This document shows, one piece after another, positions 39,256-48,324 of a stretch of 64,000 nucleotides of DNA (position 1 is its first letter; every line of letters begins with the position of its first letter). The notes below the pieces were generated by a model. That model did not search any database, was not told the DNA's origin, and saw only the letters and a list, made by a program, of their open reading frames with translations. This stretch comes from Phaeobacter inhibens DSM 16374 (GTDB lineage: Bacteria > Pseudomonadota > Alphaproteobacteria > Rhodobacterales > Rhodobacteraceae): positions 2,294,001 through 2,358,000 of the forward strand of contig NZ_KI421498.1 of assembly GCF_000473105.1 (NCBI RefSeq). Reading direction: 5' to 3'. Made by a program: the position numbers and the translations under genes.

Positions 39256-40579
39256 TCTGCGCCCCTTTTGCCTTGGGAAGGAAGAATTCCCGGAAAATCG
39301 GATAGATATGCGATGGTTGCGACACCCGCTGCATTTCAAAGTGCGGAGCCTGTGCCTTCACCTGCCGGTAGTTCTGCCACAAATCCTCGCCCGCCTCGGG
39401 ATTGTTCAACAGCATCTCGGCGTTTTCATCGACGATTTCAACGTAAGCGTAATACTGGCAAACTGGCAGCAGGTCCTCCAGCAGCAGCGCCTTGCAGCGC
39501 GCCGAGTCATTGCCGAAGTTTTCCCCGTCAGAAGCCTGCGCACCATAGATGTTCCATTCATCCGGCGGATACCGTTCTGCGACGATCTCCTTCATCTTCT
39601 CCAGCGCGGTCGAGACGATGGTGCCACCGGTTTCGCGCGCATAGAAAAACGTCTCCTCATCTACCTCCTGCGCGTGATGGGTATGGCGGACGAACACCAG
39701 TTCGGTGTGTTCATAGCTGCGTGTCAGGAACAGATGCAGCAGCAGGAAAAAGCGTTTTGCCAGATCCTTCTCCCGCTCCTGCATGGAGCCCGACACATCC
39801 ATGAGGCAGAAGACAACCGCACGCGAGTTGCGGATTTTCTCAGGCACATGTGTATCATACCGCAGATCCAGCGGATCGATGTAGCCAACCACCCGACGTT
39901 TGCGCTCCAACACCTCCAGCCGGTGTCGCAAATCCTCGAGATCGCTCTCCTGTTTTTTGCTGCGTTCCGGCAGCGCCTCCAGCTCTTCGATCTCGGCCTG
40001 TAGCTCGGCAATGGATCTGACGGAGGGCCGCTGCAACGCGATCCGGCGCCCCAGGGAATTTCGCATGGTCCGCACAAGGTTGAGGTTATTCGGCGTGCCC
40101 GCAGTGGTCAGCCCCGCGCGGCGTGTTCCGATGGTTTCCGTCTCTACAGTGGCCTTTTCAACCAGATCGGGCAATTCCAGCCCGTCGAACAAGATCTCAA
40201 GATACTCGTCGCGCGTCAGGGTGAAAGAAAATTCATCCGCGCCGTCGCCATCCTCGGAGGCCTGTTTGCCTCCCTCACCCGCGCCGCCCTGGGGTCGTTT
40301 CAGCGTATCGCCAACCACGAATTCCTTGTTGCCCGGCAGCACATGGCGTCGCCGCCCCCCTTTTGACGAATGGTGGAAACGGGGTTCCTTCAGCCCGCGG
40401 GAGGGGATGGTGACCTTTTCACCTTCGGCCGGGATGCCACCACCATCCTTGATCGACTTATCTCGGACCGATCTGTCGACACGTTCCTTGATACTTTCGC
40501 GGGCACGCTCAAGGAACCGTTGCCGGTTCCCCAAACTCTTGCCCTTGGGATTGGCGCGCCTGTCGATAAAATGATGCAT
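39242..40579 (-). CDS. YeaH/YhbH family protein (DUF444, VWA-like)
   Basis: A protein of 445 residues from ATG 40579. It opens with HHFIDRRANPKGKSLGNRQRFL and is very basic in the first 120 residues. A von Willebrand A-like domain holds the MIDAS motif DVSGS in VVFCLMDVSGSMQ near residue 247. Such proteins are partners of PrkA kinase. It lies 20 bp after prkA and overlaps spoVR. Confidence 0.92.
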   Translation of the reverse strand: MHHFIDRRANPKGKSLGNRQRFLERARESIKERVDRSVRDKSIKDGGGIPAEGEKVTIPSRGLKEPRFHHSSKGGRRRHVLPGNKEFVVGDTLKRPQGGAGEGGKQASEDGDGADEFSFTLTRDEYLEILFDGLELPDLVEKATVETETIGTRRAGLTTAGTPNNLNLVRTMRNSLGRRIALQRPSVRSIAELQAEIEELEALPERSKKQESDLEDLRHRLEVLERKRRVVGYIDPLDLRYDTHVPEKIRNSRAVVFCLMDVSGSMQEREKDLAKRFFLLLHLFLTRSYEHTELVFVRHTHHAQEVDEETFFYARETGGTIVSTALEKMKEIVAERYPPDEWNIYGAQASDGENFGNDSARCKALLLEDLLPVCQYYAYVEIVDENAEMLLNNPEAGEDLWQNYRQVKAQAPHFEMQRVSQPSHIYPIFREFFLPKAKGAQNAGG

Positions 40580-40599
40580 CTGGCACCCACCCTTTTTTG

Positions 40600-42534
40600 T
40601 TAGCCCGCCTTGTTCACGCGCATATACCACTCCACCAGCCTGCGGACCTGCCGATCGGTGTAGCCGTGGCTGCGCATCCTTTCGACGAACTCCTGGTGTT
40701 TGCCTTCGGTCTTGCTGTCTTTCTTGGAGCCGAAGGAAATCACCGGCAGCAGTTCCTCAACCTGGCTGAACATGTGTTTTTCGATCACATCGCGCAGCTT
40801 CTCATAGGAATTCCACGCCGGGTTTGACCCGGTATTCGCGCGGTGGCGCAGAGCGAATTTCACAACCTCATTGCGGAAATCCTTGGGGTTGGCGATGCCG
40901 ACGGGCTTTTCGATCTTGCTGAGTTCCGCATCCAGAACCTCACGATCATAGAGCTGGCCGGTATCGGGGTCTTTGTAATCCTGCTCTTCGATCCAGGCGT
41001 CAGCATAAGAGATGTACCGGTCGAACACGTTCTGCCCGTATTCGGTATAGCTCTCCAGATAGGCTTTCTGGATTTCGTTGCCGATGAATTCTTCGTACCG
41101 CGGCGCCAGTTCCGTCTTGATGAAGGCGAGATATTTCGCCTCCGTCTCCGTCGGGAACTGCTCGCGCTTGATCATCTGTTCCAGCACATACATCAGATGG
41201 ACCGGATCTGCCGCAACCTCATCGGTGTCGAAGTTGAACGTGGTCGACAGCACCTTGAAGGCAAAGCGCGTGGAAATCCCGTTCATCCCCTCATCAACAC
41301 CGGCGCGATCCTGATACTCCTGCACGGTCTTTGCCTTCGGATCGGTATCCTTCAGGCTCTCGCCATCATAGACCCGCAGCTTGGAATAGAGGTTGGAATT
41401 CTCATGCGGCTTCAGCCGGGTGAGGACCGAGAAACGGCTGAGGATTTTCAACGTCTCAGGGGCACAGGGCGCCGCCGCAAGCTCGCTGTGCTCAATCAGC
41501 TTGTCGTAGATCTTCGCCTCTTCGGTGACACGCAGACAGTACGGCACCTTCACAATCGACACCCTGTCGATGAAGGCCTCATTGTTCTTGTTGTTCTTGA
41601 ACTGCTGCCATTCAGATTCATTTGAATGGGCAAGGATCAGGCCCGTGAAGGGGATCGCGCCAAAGCTCTCGGTCCCCATATAGTTGCCTTCCTGCGTCGC
41701 TGTCAGCAGCGGGTGCAGCATCTTGATCGGAGCCTTAAACATCTCGACAAATTCAAGGATGCCCTGTGTCGCTCGGTTCAAACCGCCTGAGAAACTATAG
41801 GCATCCGGGTTGTCCTGGCTGAAATGCTCCAGCTGACGAATGTCGACTTTGCCCACCAAAGTGGAGATATCCTGATTGTTCTCATCACCCGGTTCAACCT
41901 TGGCCACGCAGATGCGACGCAGCCGGGAGGGATACAGCCGTACCACCGAAAATTTGTTGATATCGCCACCGAATTCATCAAGCCGCTGTACCGCCCATGG
42001 CGACATCAGCCCCGGCAGGCGATGCTGTGCGATCCCGTATTCATCGTTCAGCAATTTGCCCATCCGCACCGGATCAAAGAGGCCAAGCGGGCTTTCAAAA
42101 ATGGGAGACAAATGGTCCCCGGCCTTCAGCACGTAGATCGGCTGTTCCTCGACCAGACGCTTCAGACGCTCTGCCAGAGAGGATTTACCACCCCCAACCG
42201 GACCCAACAGGTAGAGGATCTGTTTACGCTCCTCCAGCCCCTGCGCAGCGTGGCGGAAGTAGCCCACGATCCGCTCGATCGTGTCCTCCATCCCGTAGAA
42301 ATCCTTGAAGGCAGAGTATCGTTTGATGGTCCGGTTCTGAAAGATCGGGCCCAGTCGCGCATCTTTTGACGTATCGACCAGCTCTTCGTCGCCAATCGCC
42401 TTGAGCATGCGCTCTGCGACATTGGCGTACATGCTGGGATCATCACGGCAGGCATTCAGATAGTCCTGCAGTGACATCTCCTGCTCGCGCGTTTCACCAT
42501 ATTGTTCGGCAAAGATTTCGGCAATGTCTTTCAT
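40600..42534 (-). CDS. prkA: PrkA family serine protein kinase (YeaG-like)
   Basis: A protein of 644 residues. The N-terminal AAA-type ATPase region has Walker A LLGPVGGGKSSLAERL near residue 108. The C-terminal half holds the PrkA kinase-like domain (family knowledge). It is the first gene of prkA-yeaH-spoVR; related operons are induced in stationary phase and nitrogen or carbon stress. The promoter should lie within 42535-42750. Confidence 0.93.
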   Translation of the reverse strand: MKDIAEIFAEQYGETREQEMSLQDYLNACRDDPSMYANVAERMLKAIGDEELVDTSKDARLGPIFQNRTIKRYSAFKDFYGMEDTIERIVGYFRHAAQGLEERKQILYLLGPVGGGKSSLAERLKRLVEEQPIYVLKAGDHLSPIFESPLGLFDPVRMGKLLNDEYGIAQHRLPGLMSPWAVQRLDEFGGDINKFSVVRLYPSRLRRICVAKVEPGDENNQDISTLVGKVDIRQLEHFSQDNPDAYSFSGGLNRATQGILEFVEMFKAPIKMLHPLLTATQEGNYMGTESFGAIPFTGLILAHSNESEWQQFKNNKNNEAFIDRVSIVKVPYCLRVTEEAKIYDKLIEHSELAAAPCAPETLKILSRFSVLTRLKPHENSNLYSKLRVYDGESLKDTDPKAKTVQEYQDRAGVDEGMNGISTRFAFKVLSTTFNFDTDEVAADPVHLMYVLEQMIKREQFPTETEAKYLAFIKTELAPRYEEFIGNEIQKAYLESYTEYGQNVFDRYISYADAWIEEQDYKDPDTGQLYDREVLDAELSKIEKPVGIANPKDFRNEVVKFALRHRANTGSNPAWNSYEKLRDVIEKHMFSQVEELLPVISFGSKKDSKTEGKHQEFVERMRSHGYTDRQVRRLVEWYMRVNKAG

Positions 42535-43238
42535 CTGGCTCTAGCCTCCTAGTTACTGCGCGCCGGTCCTCCTGGGGTCCAAGATCGCACACGGACAGAG
42601 GGCGCCCAGCGCGAGGGCCAAGTAATGTCCGCGTGAAAATATTCGTCTGAATTCTGCTCGGCGCCGGATCCGGCGATACAAGACCAGCGGGTCACTCTGA
42701 GCGGTGACATTCCAGCTGTGGCCTGGGTTTCGGCGTCGTGTACTTAGGATCAACTCTACACCAATTATGCCCTTCATCCTATCTGAAACTGGTGTCTTTT
42801 TGGTTAATTGCCAGTGCGTTTTAATAGAACACTTGTTCACACATCAGCGATATACACGTGACCTGGGCCACCCAAAACGCACCTTCATCACGCCGTCCAA
42901 GATACGGAAAGTTCCGACAACCGCCTTAGAGATAAGGCCCATGAACGCTGGCGCGCCGCGCAAACCTATCGCAAACCCCGTGCAATAAATTCCCTAACGT
43001 CAAGCAGAGGGGAACATTAACAAAAATCACCCAATAAACTTCGATGCAAATTGAATACAAATTAGCCACACCCGGATCTTTTCGGTAAAAATCCGCTCAT
43101 CAAAACCTAGACAAGGCCGCTGAGAAGGCAGCAATATGGCGTCAATATGGCCGCGGAGACGGCTGATGGGCAAAACAATGCAGGCTACCTTGGCGCTACG
43201 ATTCTGGCGCTTTGGTCTTTGACGAGCGGTATATAAAA
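42535..43238. other. Long divergent gap between prkA and the adhesin gene
   Basis: 704 bp with no supported gene. The half near 43000-43240 is AT-rich and should carry the adhesin promoter; the other half should carry the prkA promoter. Short open frames (for example 42704-42988 plus) have no ribosome site or recognisable protein. I could not place promoter boxes or an operator. Confidence 0.55.
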
Positions 43239-46200
43239 ATGAGTACGGTTGGATACATCGTCCGCGACATGGCGGGCACCAAACAGCATGGTACATCTGC
43301 TGACACCCCCCAGGCGACAATTGCAACAGCAACGGCGAAAGACATTTCGCTGAACCTCGGCCCGTCCGATGTCGAGAGCTATGCGCGGCGCGGTCAGGAC
43401 CTTCATATCACGCTGATCGACGGCCAGGTGGTGGTGCTGGATGATTTCTTCAACACCGGTGCAACGGGAAATAAAAACCTGTTCCTGAGCGAGGAAGGCA
43501 ACTTCGTCGAGGTGGTTCTGGAGGACCGTACCGATGGGATGCTCTATGCCAGCTACGAACCGCTAGACCTAAGCGGCAAGTGGAGCGCCTATGATGATAT
43601 GGTGTTCCTTGACGTGGAACGCATTGAACCAGTTGTTGCGCCTCTCGTAGCACCACTGCTTGGCGGCCTCGGCACCGCCGGCGCGGCGGCCGGTGTTGTC
43701 GGTGCAGCTGCCATCGTTGGCGGTGGTGGCGGCGGCGGCGGTGGTGGCGGCGCAGTCACACCAACCGTCGACAACCCCGATGCAACCTATCCCGTCGCCG
43801 GATCCACCACCGAAGATGTGGTCGTCAGCGGCACCGGCGCCCCCGGCTCCACCGTCGAGGTAACACTGGGCACAATCACCGAAACCGTCACGGTTAAGGA
43901 CGACGGCACCTGGGTTGCGAACTTCCCGGTCACCAACCTGCCGCCAGACGGTTCTTACGAGACCACAGTCTACGTAAAGGACCCGGACGGGACCGAATTC
44001 AATCTTGATGGCCCTTCGGTCATCATCGACACCACACCGCCGCCGATCGCTGTCAACACCGTCGAGGGCGATGACCACATCAACTATATCGAAGTGGCCG
44101 ATGGTGTTGTGATCAACGGTACCGGAGAAGCCGGTGCCAGCGTCAGCGTGGAATTCCAGGGCGTGACCCGCACCACGACGGTTGCCGATGACGGCACATG
44201 GTCGGTGAACTACAGCGTGAACGAAGTGGCGACGGGCATCTACAGCTCCACCATCGAAGTCACCAGCGCTGATTCCTTTGGCAATACCAGCACCACCACC
44301 CACACTGTTGATGTCGACACCGAAACCCGTGTGACCATCAACACCCAAGTGGGCAATGATCACATGATCAGCGGTGCCGAGCAGGCAGCGGGCATCACCC
44401 TCACGGGTACCGCCGAAGCCGGGTCAAGTGTTGTGGTGACCTTCCAGGGTGTTAGCCGCACCGTGACGGCTGACGCACAGGGCAACTGGTCGGCCAGCTA
44501 TCTCAGCTCGGAAATCGCAACCGGCACCTATGACGCAAGCGTCTCTGCCGTGGCGACCGACACCAGCGGCAATACCAGCTCCACCTCAACCTCGATCCCT
44601 GTGGACACCGAAACCACGGCGTCTCTCGACGCGGTTCAGGCAGGCGACAATGTAATCTCCGCTCCGGAAGCGACCAGCGGTGTAACCCTGACGGGCAAGG
44701 CCGAGGCCGGCGCCAGCGTCGCTGTGACACTTGAGGGGACTACGCGCACCGTGACGGCGGATGCGCAGGGCAACTGGAGTGCGGATTTCGCCAGCAGCGA
44801 GATCCCAACCGGCGAATACGATGCCAACGTCTCGGTCACTGCAACCGATGCGCTCGGCAACACAGCCTCCACCACCGGTACCGTCCGTGTAGACACCGAA
44901 ACCGAGGTGGCACTCAGCAACCCGCTTGCAGGTGACAACCTGATCAACGCGGTCGAGGCCAACAACGGCCTGGATCTGACCGGCACCGCCGAGGCAGGCG
45001 CCAGCGTTGTGGTTCAGCTGGGCAATGCAACCCGCACCGTGACGGCCAATGCCCAAGGGCAATGGACGGCGAGCTTTGCCGGGTCCGACATTGCCGATGG
45101 GACCTATGACACAACCGTGACAGCGACGGCGACCGATGCCTACGGCAACACGGCTTCGGCCAGCAGCCAGATCCACGTCGACACCACGACCAGCGTTGGC
45201 CTCGACAACGGGCAGGCCGGTGGCGATGACGTGCTGAATGGTGCGGAAGCCGCAGGCGGCCTCACCTTGACCGGCACTGCGGAGGCCGGTGCCTCCGTTG
45301 CGGTCACCTTCCAAGGCATCACGCGCACAGTGACAGCCGATGCACAGGGCCGCTGGAGCGCGCCTTATACCACCGGCGAAATCACCCCCGGTGAATATGA
45401 TGCTCCGATCAGCGTCACTGCAACGGACGCCGCCGGAAACAGCGAGAGCACTACAGGCACCCTGCGCGTCGACACCTCGACCGCGGTCAGCATCGATGCC
45501 AATCAGGCAGGCGGCGACAATATCGTCAACGCCGCTGAAGCGCAGGCCGGTGTAACTCTTACGGGCGCTGCTGAGCCAGGGTCTGCCGTCGAGGTAACGG
45601 TCGCAGGTGTAACCCGGACCGCAACCGTGGCCGCAAATGGCACTTGGAGCGCCCTCTTCGAGCCAGGCGCGCTGGCGGCTGGCGAATACAATACCTCGGT
45701 CACAGTGTCGGCAACGGACGCAGCGGGTAACACTGCTTCGGCCTCCTCTGCCCTTCGGGTAGACACCGTTGCAGGCACTGTGGCGCTATCTCCCGACCCG
45801 ATCGAGATTGACGACGTGATCAACGCCGTTGAACGTGCCGACGGTGTCGAAATCAGTGGCACCGCGACGCCAGGCCTGACCGTGACGGTTGGCCTCGGCG
45901 CTGCAAGCCGCCAGGTGGTCGCCGATGTCAACGGCGACTGGGCCACGACCTTCCCGGCGACCGAAATTCCGACAGGCACCCAATCCTTGCCGATTACCGC
46001 CTCGATCATTGATGATGCGGGCAACACGGCAAGTGTCTCTGACACCGTTGCACTCGATACCGAAGTGGTACCTTTGACGGTTCAGCCGAACCAGACGTCG
46101 GACGACATCGTCAACAAAGCGGAGCAGATCGCGGGCACCACCCTGTCGGGCACGGTTGAGGCTGGCTCTACGGTTGCCGTCACCATCGGCGCGATCACCA

Positions 46201-46916
46201 ATAACGCGACGGTTGATGCCTCCGGGAACTGGAGCGTGACCTTCTCTGATGCGGATCTGCCCGACGGCACCTATACCGCAACGGCCACCATCCGTGCCAC
46301 AGACGCCGCCGGCAATGAACGCAGCACTGTGGAGCAGTTCTCGGTCGATACCGAAGTTGGCGCCGCGACGATCAACACGGTCACAGAATCGAGCAATGGG
46401 ATCGTCCGGCTGGAAACGCTGGATGCGACCGACAATTATTCTGTCAATACGCTCAATCCGAATGGCACCATGGGGTCCCCTGCTGCGTCCAAAACCGTCG
46501 ATCCTATCGACGGAACGGAATTCCGCTTTGGCACTGCTATTCCGGATGGGACGCATCTTGTGCTGTCGCGCAATGACGCGGTCGGCAATACCTCCAGCAC
46601 GCTCGTGGTCTTTGACGACAATGCGACCAATTCAGGCTCTCTGGATCACGCGGCCCTTGGCCAGTTCAACGTGGACGATCTGAACCTGCACTATGCATCG
46701 GATGTCAGCCTGACCCTGAACGAATCCGCTATCAAAGCGCTGTCCGGCAATTCGGACACGCTCACGATCCGGGGCGACAACAACGACACCATCACCCTGG
46801 CCGGCGGCAACGCAGGTGGTACCCGTCAGATCGACGGCGAGACCTTCAATGTCTACACCATCGGCAACGATGGCACGACGCTGATTGTCGACCAGGACGT
46901 GCAGGTGGTTCTCTGA
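43239..46916 (+). CDS. BapA-like repeat adhesin, type I secreted
   Basis: Giant surface protein of 1225 residues from ATG 43239 (a TTG nine codons upstream lacks support). Residues 1-145 form a BapA-prefix-like domain (MSTVGYIVRDMAG, then SLNLGPSDVESYARRGQDLH). A hydrophobic Gly/Ala stretch with eleven consecutive Gly follows near residue 165-178. One divergent and eight similar Ig-like units (about 95 residues each) occupy residues 180-1040. The C-terminal ~190 residues end in a domain with DTLTIRGDNNDTITLAGG, ending FNVYTIGNDGTTL-IVDQDV-QVVL, the probable secretion signal. There is no N-terminal signal peptide, and the next three genes form its exporter. A role in cell adhesion and biofilm is inferred from the family. 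Confidence 0.9.
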   Translation: MSTVGYIVRDMAGTKQHGTSADTPQATIATATAKDISLNLGPSDVESYARRGQDLHITLIDGQVVVLDDFFNTGATGNKNLFLSEEGNFVEVVLEDRTDGMLYASYEPLDLSGKWSAYDDMVFLDVERIEPVVAPLVAPLLGGLGTAGAAAGVVGAAAIVGGGGGGGGGGGAVTPTVDNPDATYPVAGSTTEDVVVSGTGAPGSTVEVTLGTITETVTVKDDGTWVANFPVTNLPPDGSYETTVYVKDPDGTEFNLDGPSVIIDTTPPPIAVNTVEGDDHINYIEVADGVVINGTGEAGASVSVEFQGVTRTTTVADDGTWSVNYSVNEVATGIYSSTIEVTSADSFGNTSTTTHTVDVDTETRVTINTQVGNDHMISGAEQAAGITLTGTAEAGSSVVVTFQGVSRTVTADAQGNWSASYLSSEIATGTYDASVSAVATDTSGNTSSTSTSIPVDTETTASLDAVQAGDNVISAPEATSGVTLTGKAEAGASVAVTLEGTTRTVTADAQGNWSADFASSEIPTGEYDANVSVTATDALGNTASTTGTVRVDTETEVALSNPLAGDNLINAVEANNGLDLTGTAEAGASVVVQLGNATRTVTANAQGQWTASFAGSDIADGTYDTTVTATATDAYGNTASASSQIHVDTTTSVGLDNGQAGGDDVLNGAEAAGGLTLTGTAEAGASVAVTFQGITRTVTADAQGRWSAPYTTGEITPGEYDAPISVTATDAAGNSESTTGTLRVDTSTAVSIDANQAGGDNIVNAAEAQAGVTLTGAAEPGSAVEVTVAGVTRTATVAANGTWSALFEPGALAAGEYNTSVTVSATDAAGNTASASSALRVDTVAGTVALSPDPIEIDDVINAVERADGVEISGTATPGLTVTVGLGAASRQVVADVNGDWATTFPATEIPTGTQSLPITASIIDDAGNTASVSDTVALDTEVVPLTVQPNQTSDDIVNKAEQIAGTTLSGTVEAGSTVAVTIGAITNNATVDASGNWSVTFSDADLPDGTYTATATIRATDAAGNERSTVEQFSVDTEVGAATINTVTESSNGIVRLETLDATDNYSVNTLNPNGTMGSPAASKTVDPIDGTEFRFGTAIPDGTHLVLSRNDAVGNTSSTLVVFDDNATNSGSLDHAALGQFNVDDLNLHYASDVSLTLNESAIKALSGNSDTLTIRGDNNDTITLAGGNAGGTRQIDGETFNVYTIGNDGTTLIVDQDVQVVL
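43780..46370 (+). repeat. Tandem Ig-like repeats in the adhesin
   Basis: Nine units of about 285-300 bp. Each unit has the plan GDN.I.A.E..xG..LTGTAEAGASV.V...G.TRTVTADAQGNWSA..... EI..G.YD...TATDA.GN. The phrase LTGTAEAGASV recurs almost unchanged in at least four units, and DNA similarity is high enough for recombination to change copy number. The first unit (43780-44040) and last two are the most divergent. Confidence 0.88.
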
Positions 46917-46931
46917 TCCACAAGGGTCAAC

Positions 46932-46967
46932 CGGGGGCCGATTTGGCGCTGGCCATTTTGGCCCCCG
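46932..46967 (+). promoter_or_regulatory. Intercistronic hairpin after the adhesin gene
   Basis: Perfect 8-bp stem CGGGGGCC / GGCCCCCG with a 20-nt loop lies 15 bp after the adhesin stop and about 50 bp before the outer-membrane factor gene. There is no T-run. It may lower read-through or protect the adhesin mRNA, setting the ratio of substrate to exporter; this is inference. Confidence 0.6.
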
Positions 46968-47019
46968 AGACAAATACCCGGCAACAAGGGTAAGGACACA
47001 GGCGATGCGAGGGGGCAGA

Positions 47020-48324
47020 ATGCAACTGGGACGACCCATTGGCGCGGTGGCACTGTTGTGCTGCCTGTCGGCCTGCATGCAGTCCCTGCCCTTTGCCAAG
47101 CCCGGCGAAGGCACCGAAACGGACGTCAGCCGTCGCGCCAGCAGCTTTGCCCAGCCGGATGCCAAGAACCCCTCGGTTGTGATCTCCAATCTGATGCAGC
47201 GTCAATCGCTGCTGGAGGACGGCAGCATCTATGACGTCGTGGCCCAGTCAACGATCTCCGCCTCTGCCCGCGCTGCAGAGGCAGAGCTGACCAGCGCCAA
47301 GCTGCGCGCCGAAGCCAAGTCCAAAAACTGGTTACCAACGCTCGGCCCCTCGGTCAGCCTGACGGATCTTGGGGATCTGGTGGCTGGGATCCTGATTGAG
47401 CAGGTGCTGTTCGACAACGGCCGCCGCAAGGCCGAGCGCGCCTTTGCCGCCGCCGACGTCGAGGTCGCCGCCGTAAACCTGTCGATTGATATGAACGAGC
47501 GCGCCGAAACCGCGCTCAGCCTCTATGTGTCCGGGTTGCGTGGCGCCGAGAAAGCCGCCGTCGGCACCCGTGCCCTGTCACGGATGTATGAATTCGAGCG
47601 TATCGTGTTGGGCCGCGTTGAAGGCGGAGTCTCTGATCGCGCCGATCTCAATGTGGTACAGAGCAAAATCAACGGTATGCGCTCTGCTGTAGCAACAGCC
47701 AAGGACGCCACAGCAACAGCCACCGCCGAGTTGAAAGCGATCACCGGTCAAAGTTTTGCGGAGACCCCGAGCCGCCTACATCTGGCCTCCCCTCCGGAAG
47801 CCGGAACCTATTTGACCGTGCTGAAGGCCGAAGCCGAGGCTACCCGCAGTGTGGAACAGGCCAAGATGGAACGCGCCGGCCTGCTGCCCCAGGTCTCTGC
47901 GGCGGGCAATGTCACCAGTGACGGGTCCGGTGCGGGGCTGACACTTGATCTGGCCCAGCCCTTTGGCCTTGGCACCCCTGCCGCGCTGAAGGCGATTGAA
48001 GCCTCAAAGGAAATTGCCAAACGTCAGGTCTCCGAAGTCGAAGAAGACGCGCGCCGCGACTACAGTCGGCAGATGCAGCGCCTTGCCTCCTATCGCAGGC
48101 AAGAGGCCGAAGCCGCAACGCTGGCGCAGACCAGCCGCGAGACCTATCGCCTGTTTCAGGCACAGTTTAAGGCCGGGCAACGCTCGGTCATGGATGTGGT
48201 GTCCATCTATGAAGAAGTGGTACGCCGCGAACACGCCCATATCGATGCAAAATACGAAGTCGTTCTGATCCAGCTGGCGCTGGCAAGCGATATGGGACTT
48301 TTGGCCGATGGGGACCGGATTTGA
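47020..48324 (+). CDS. TolC-family outer-membrane factor, predicted lipoprotein
   Basis: A protein of about 434 residues. ATG 47020 has AGGGGG five bases upstream; ATG 47005 is an alternative. The signal peptide ends in a lipobox (ALLCCLSACMQS, L-S-A-C), so a lipidated Cys anchors it. Helical TolC repeats follow (SARAAEAELTSAKLRAEAKSKNWLP near residue 80, and KAIEASKEIAKRQVSEVEEDARRDY near 325). Residue WLPTLGPSVSL is typical of the family. It is the outer-membrane channel of the type I exporter. Confidence 0.9.
   Translation: MQLGRPIGAVALLCCLSACMQSLPFAKPGEGTETDVSRRASSFAQPDAKNPSVVISNLMQRQSLLEDGSIYDVVAQSTISASARAAEAELTSAKLRAEAKSKNWLPTLGPSVSLTDLGDLVAGILIEQVLFDNGRRKAERAFAAADVEVAAVNLSIDMNERAETALSLYVSGLRGAEKAAVGTRALSRMYEFERIVLGRVEGGVSDRADLNVVQSKINGMRSAVATAKDATATATAELKAITGQSFAETPSRLHLASPPEAGTYLTVLKAEAEATRSVEQAKMERAGLLPQVSAAGNVTSDGSGAGLTLDLAQPFGLGTPAALKAIEASKEIAKRQVSEVEEDARRDYSRQMQRLASYRRQEAEAATLAQTSRETYRLFQAQFKAGQRSVMDVVSIYEEVVRREHAHIDAKYEVVLIQLALASDMGLLADGDRI

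Noticed and set aside
43569-45314. Long antisense open frames through the adhesin repeats
   Set aside because: High-GC repeat DNA keeps reverse frames open; they lack ribosome sites and recognisable domains.
43780-46370. CRISPR-like array
   Set aside because: Unit length is about 290 bp with no variable spacers and it encodes protein throughout.
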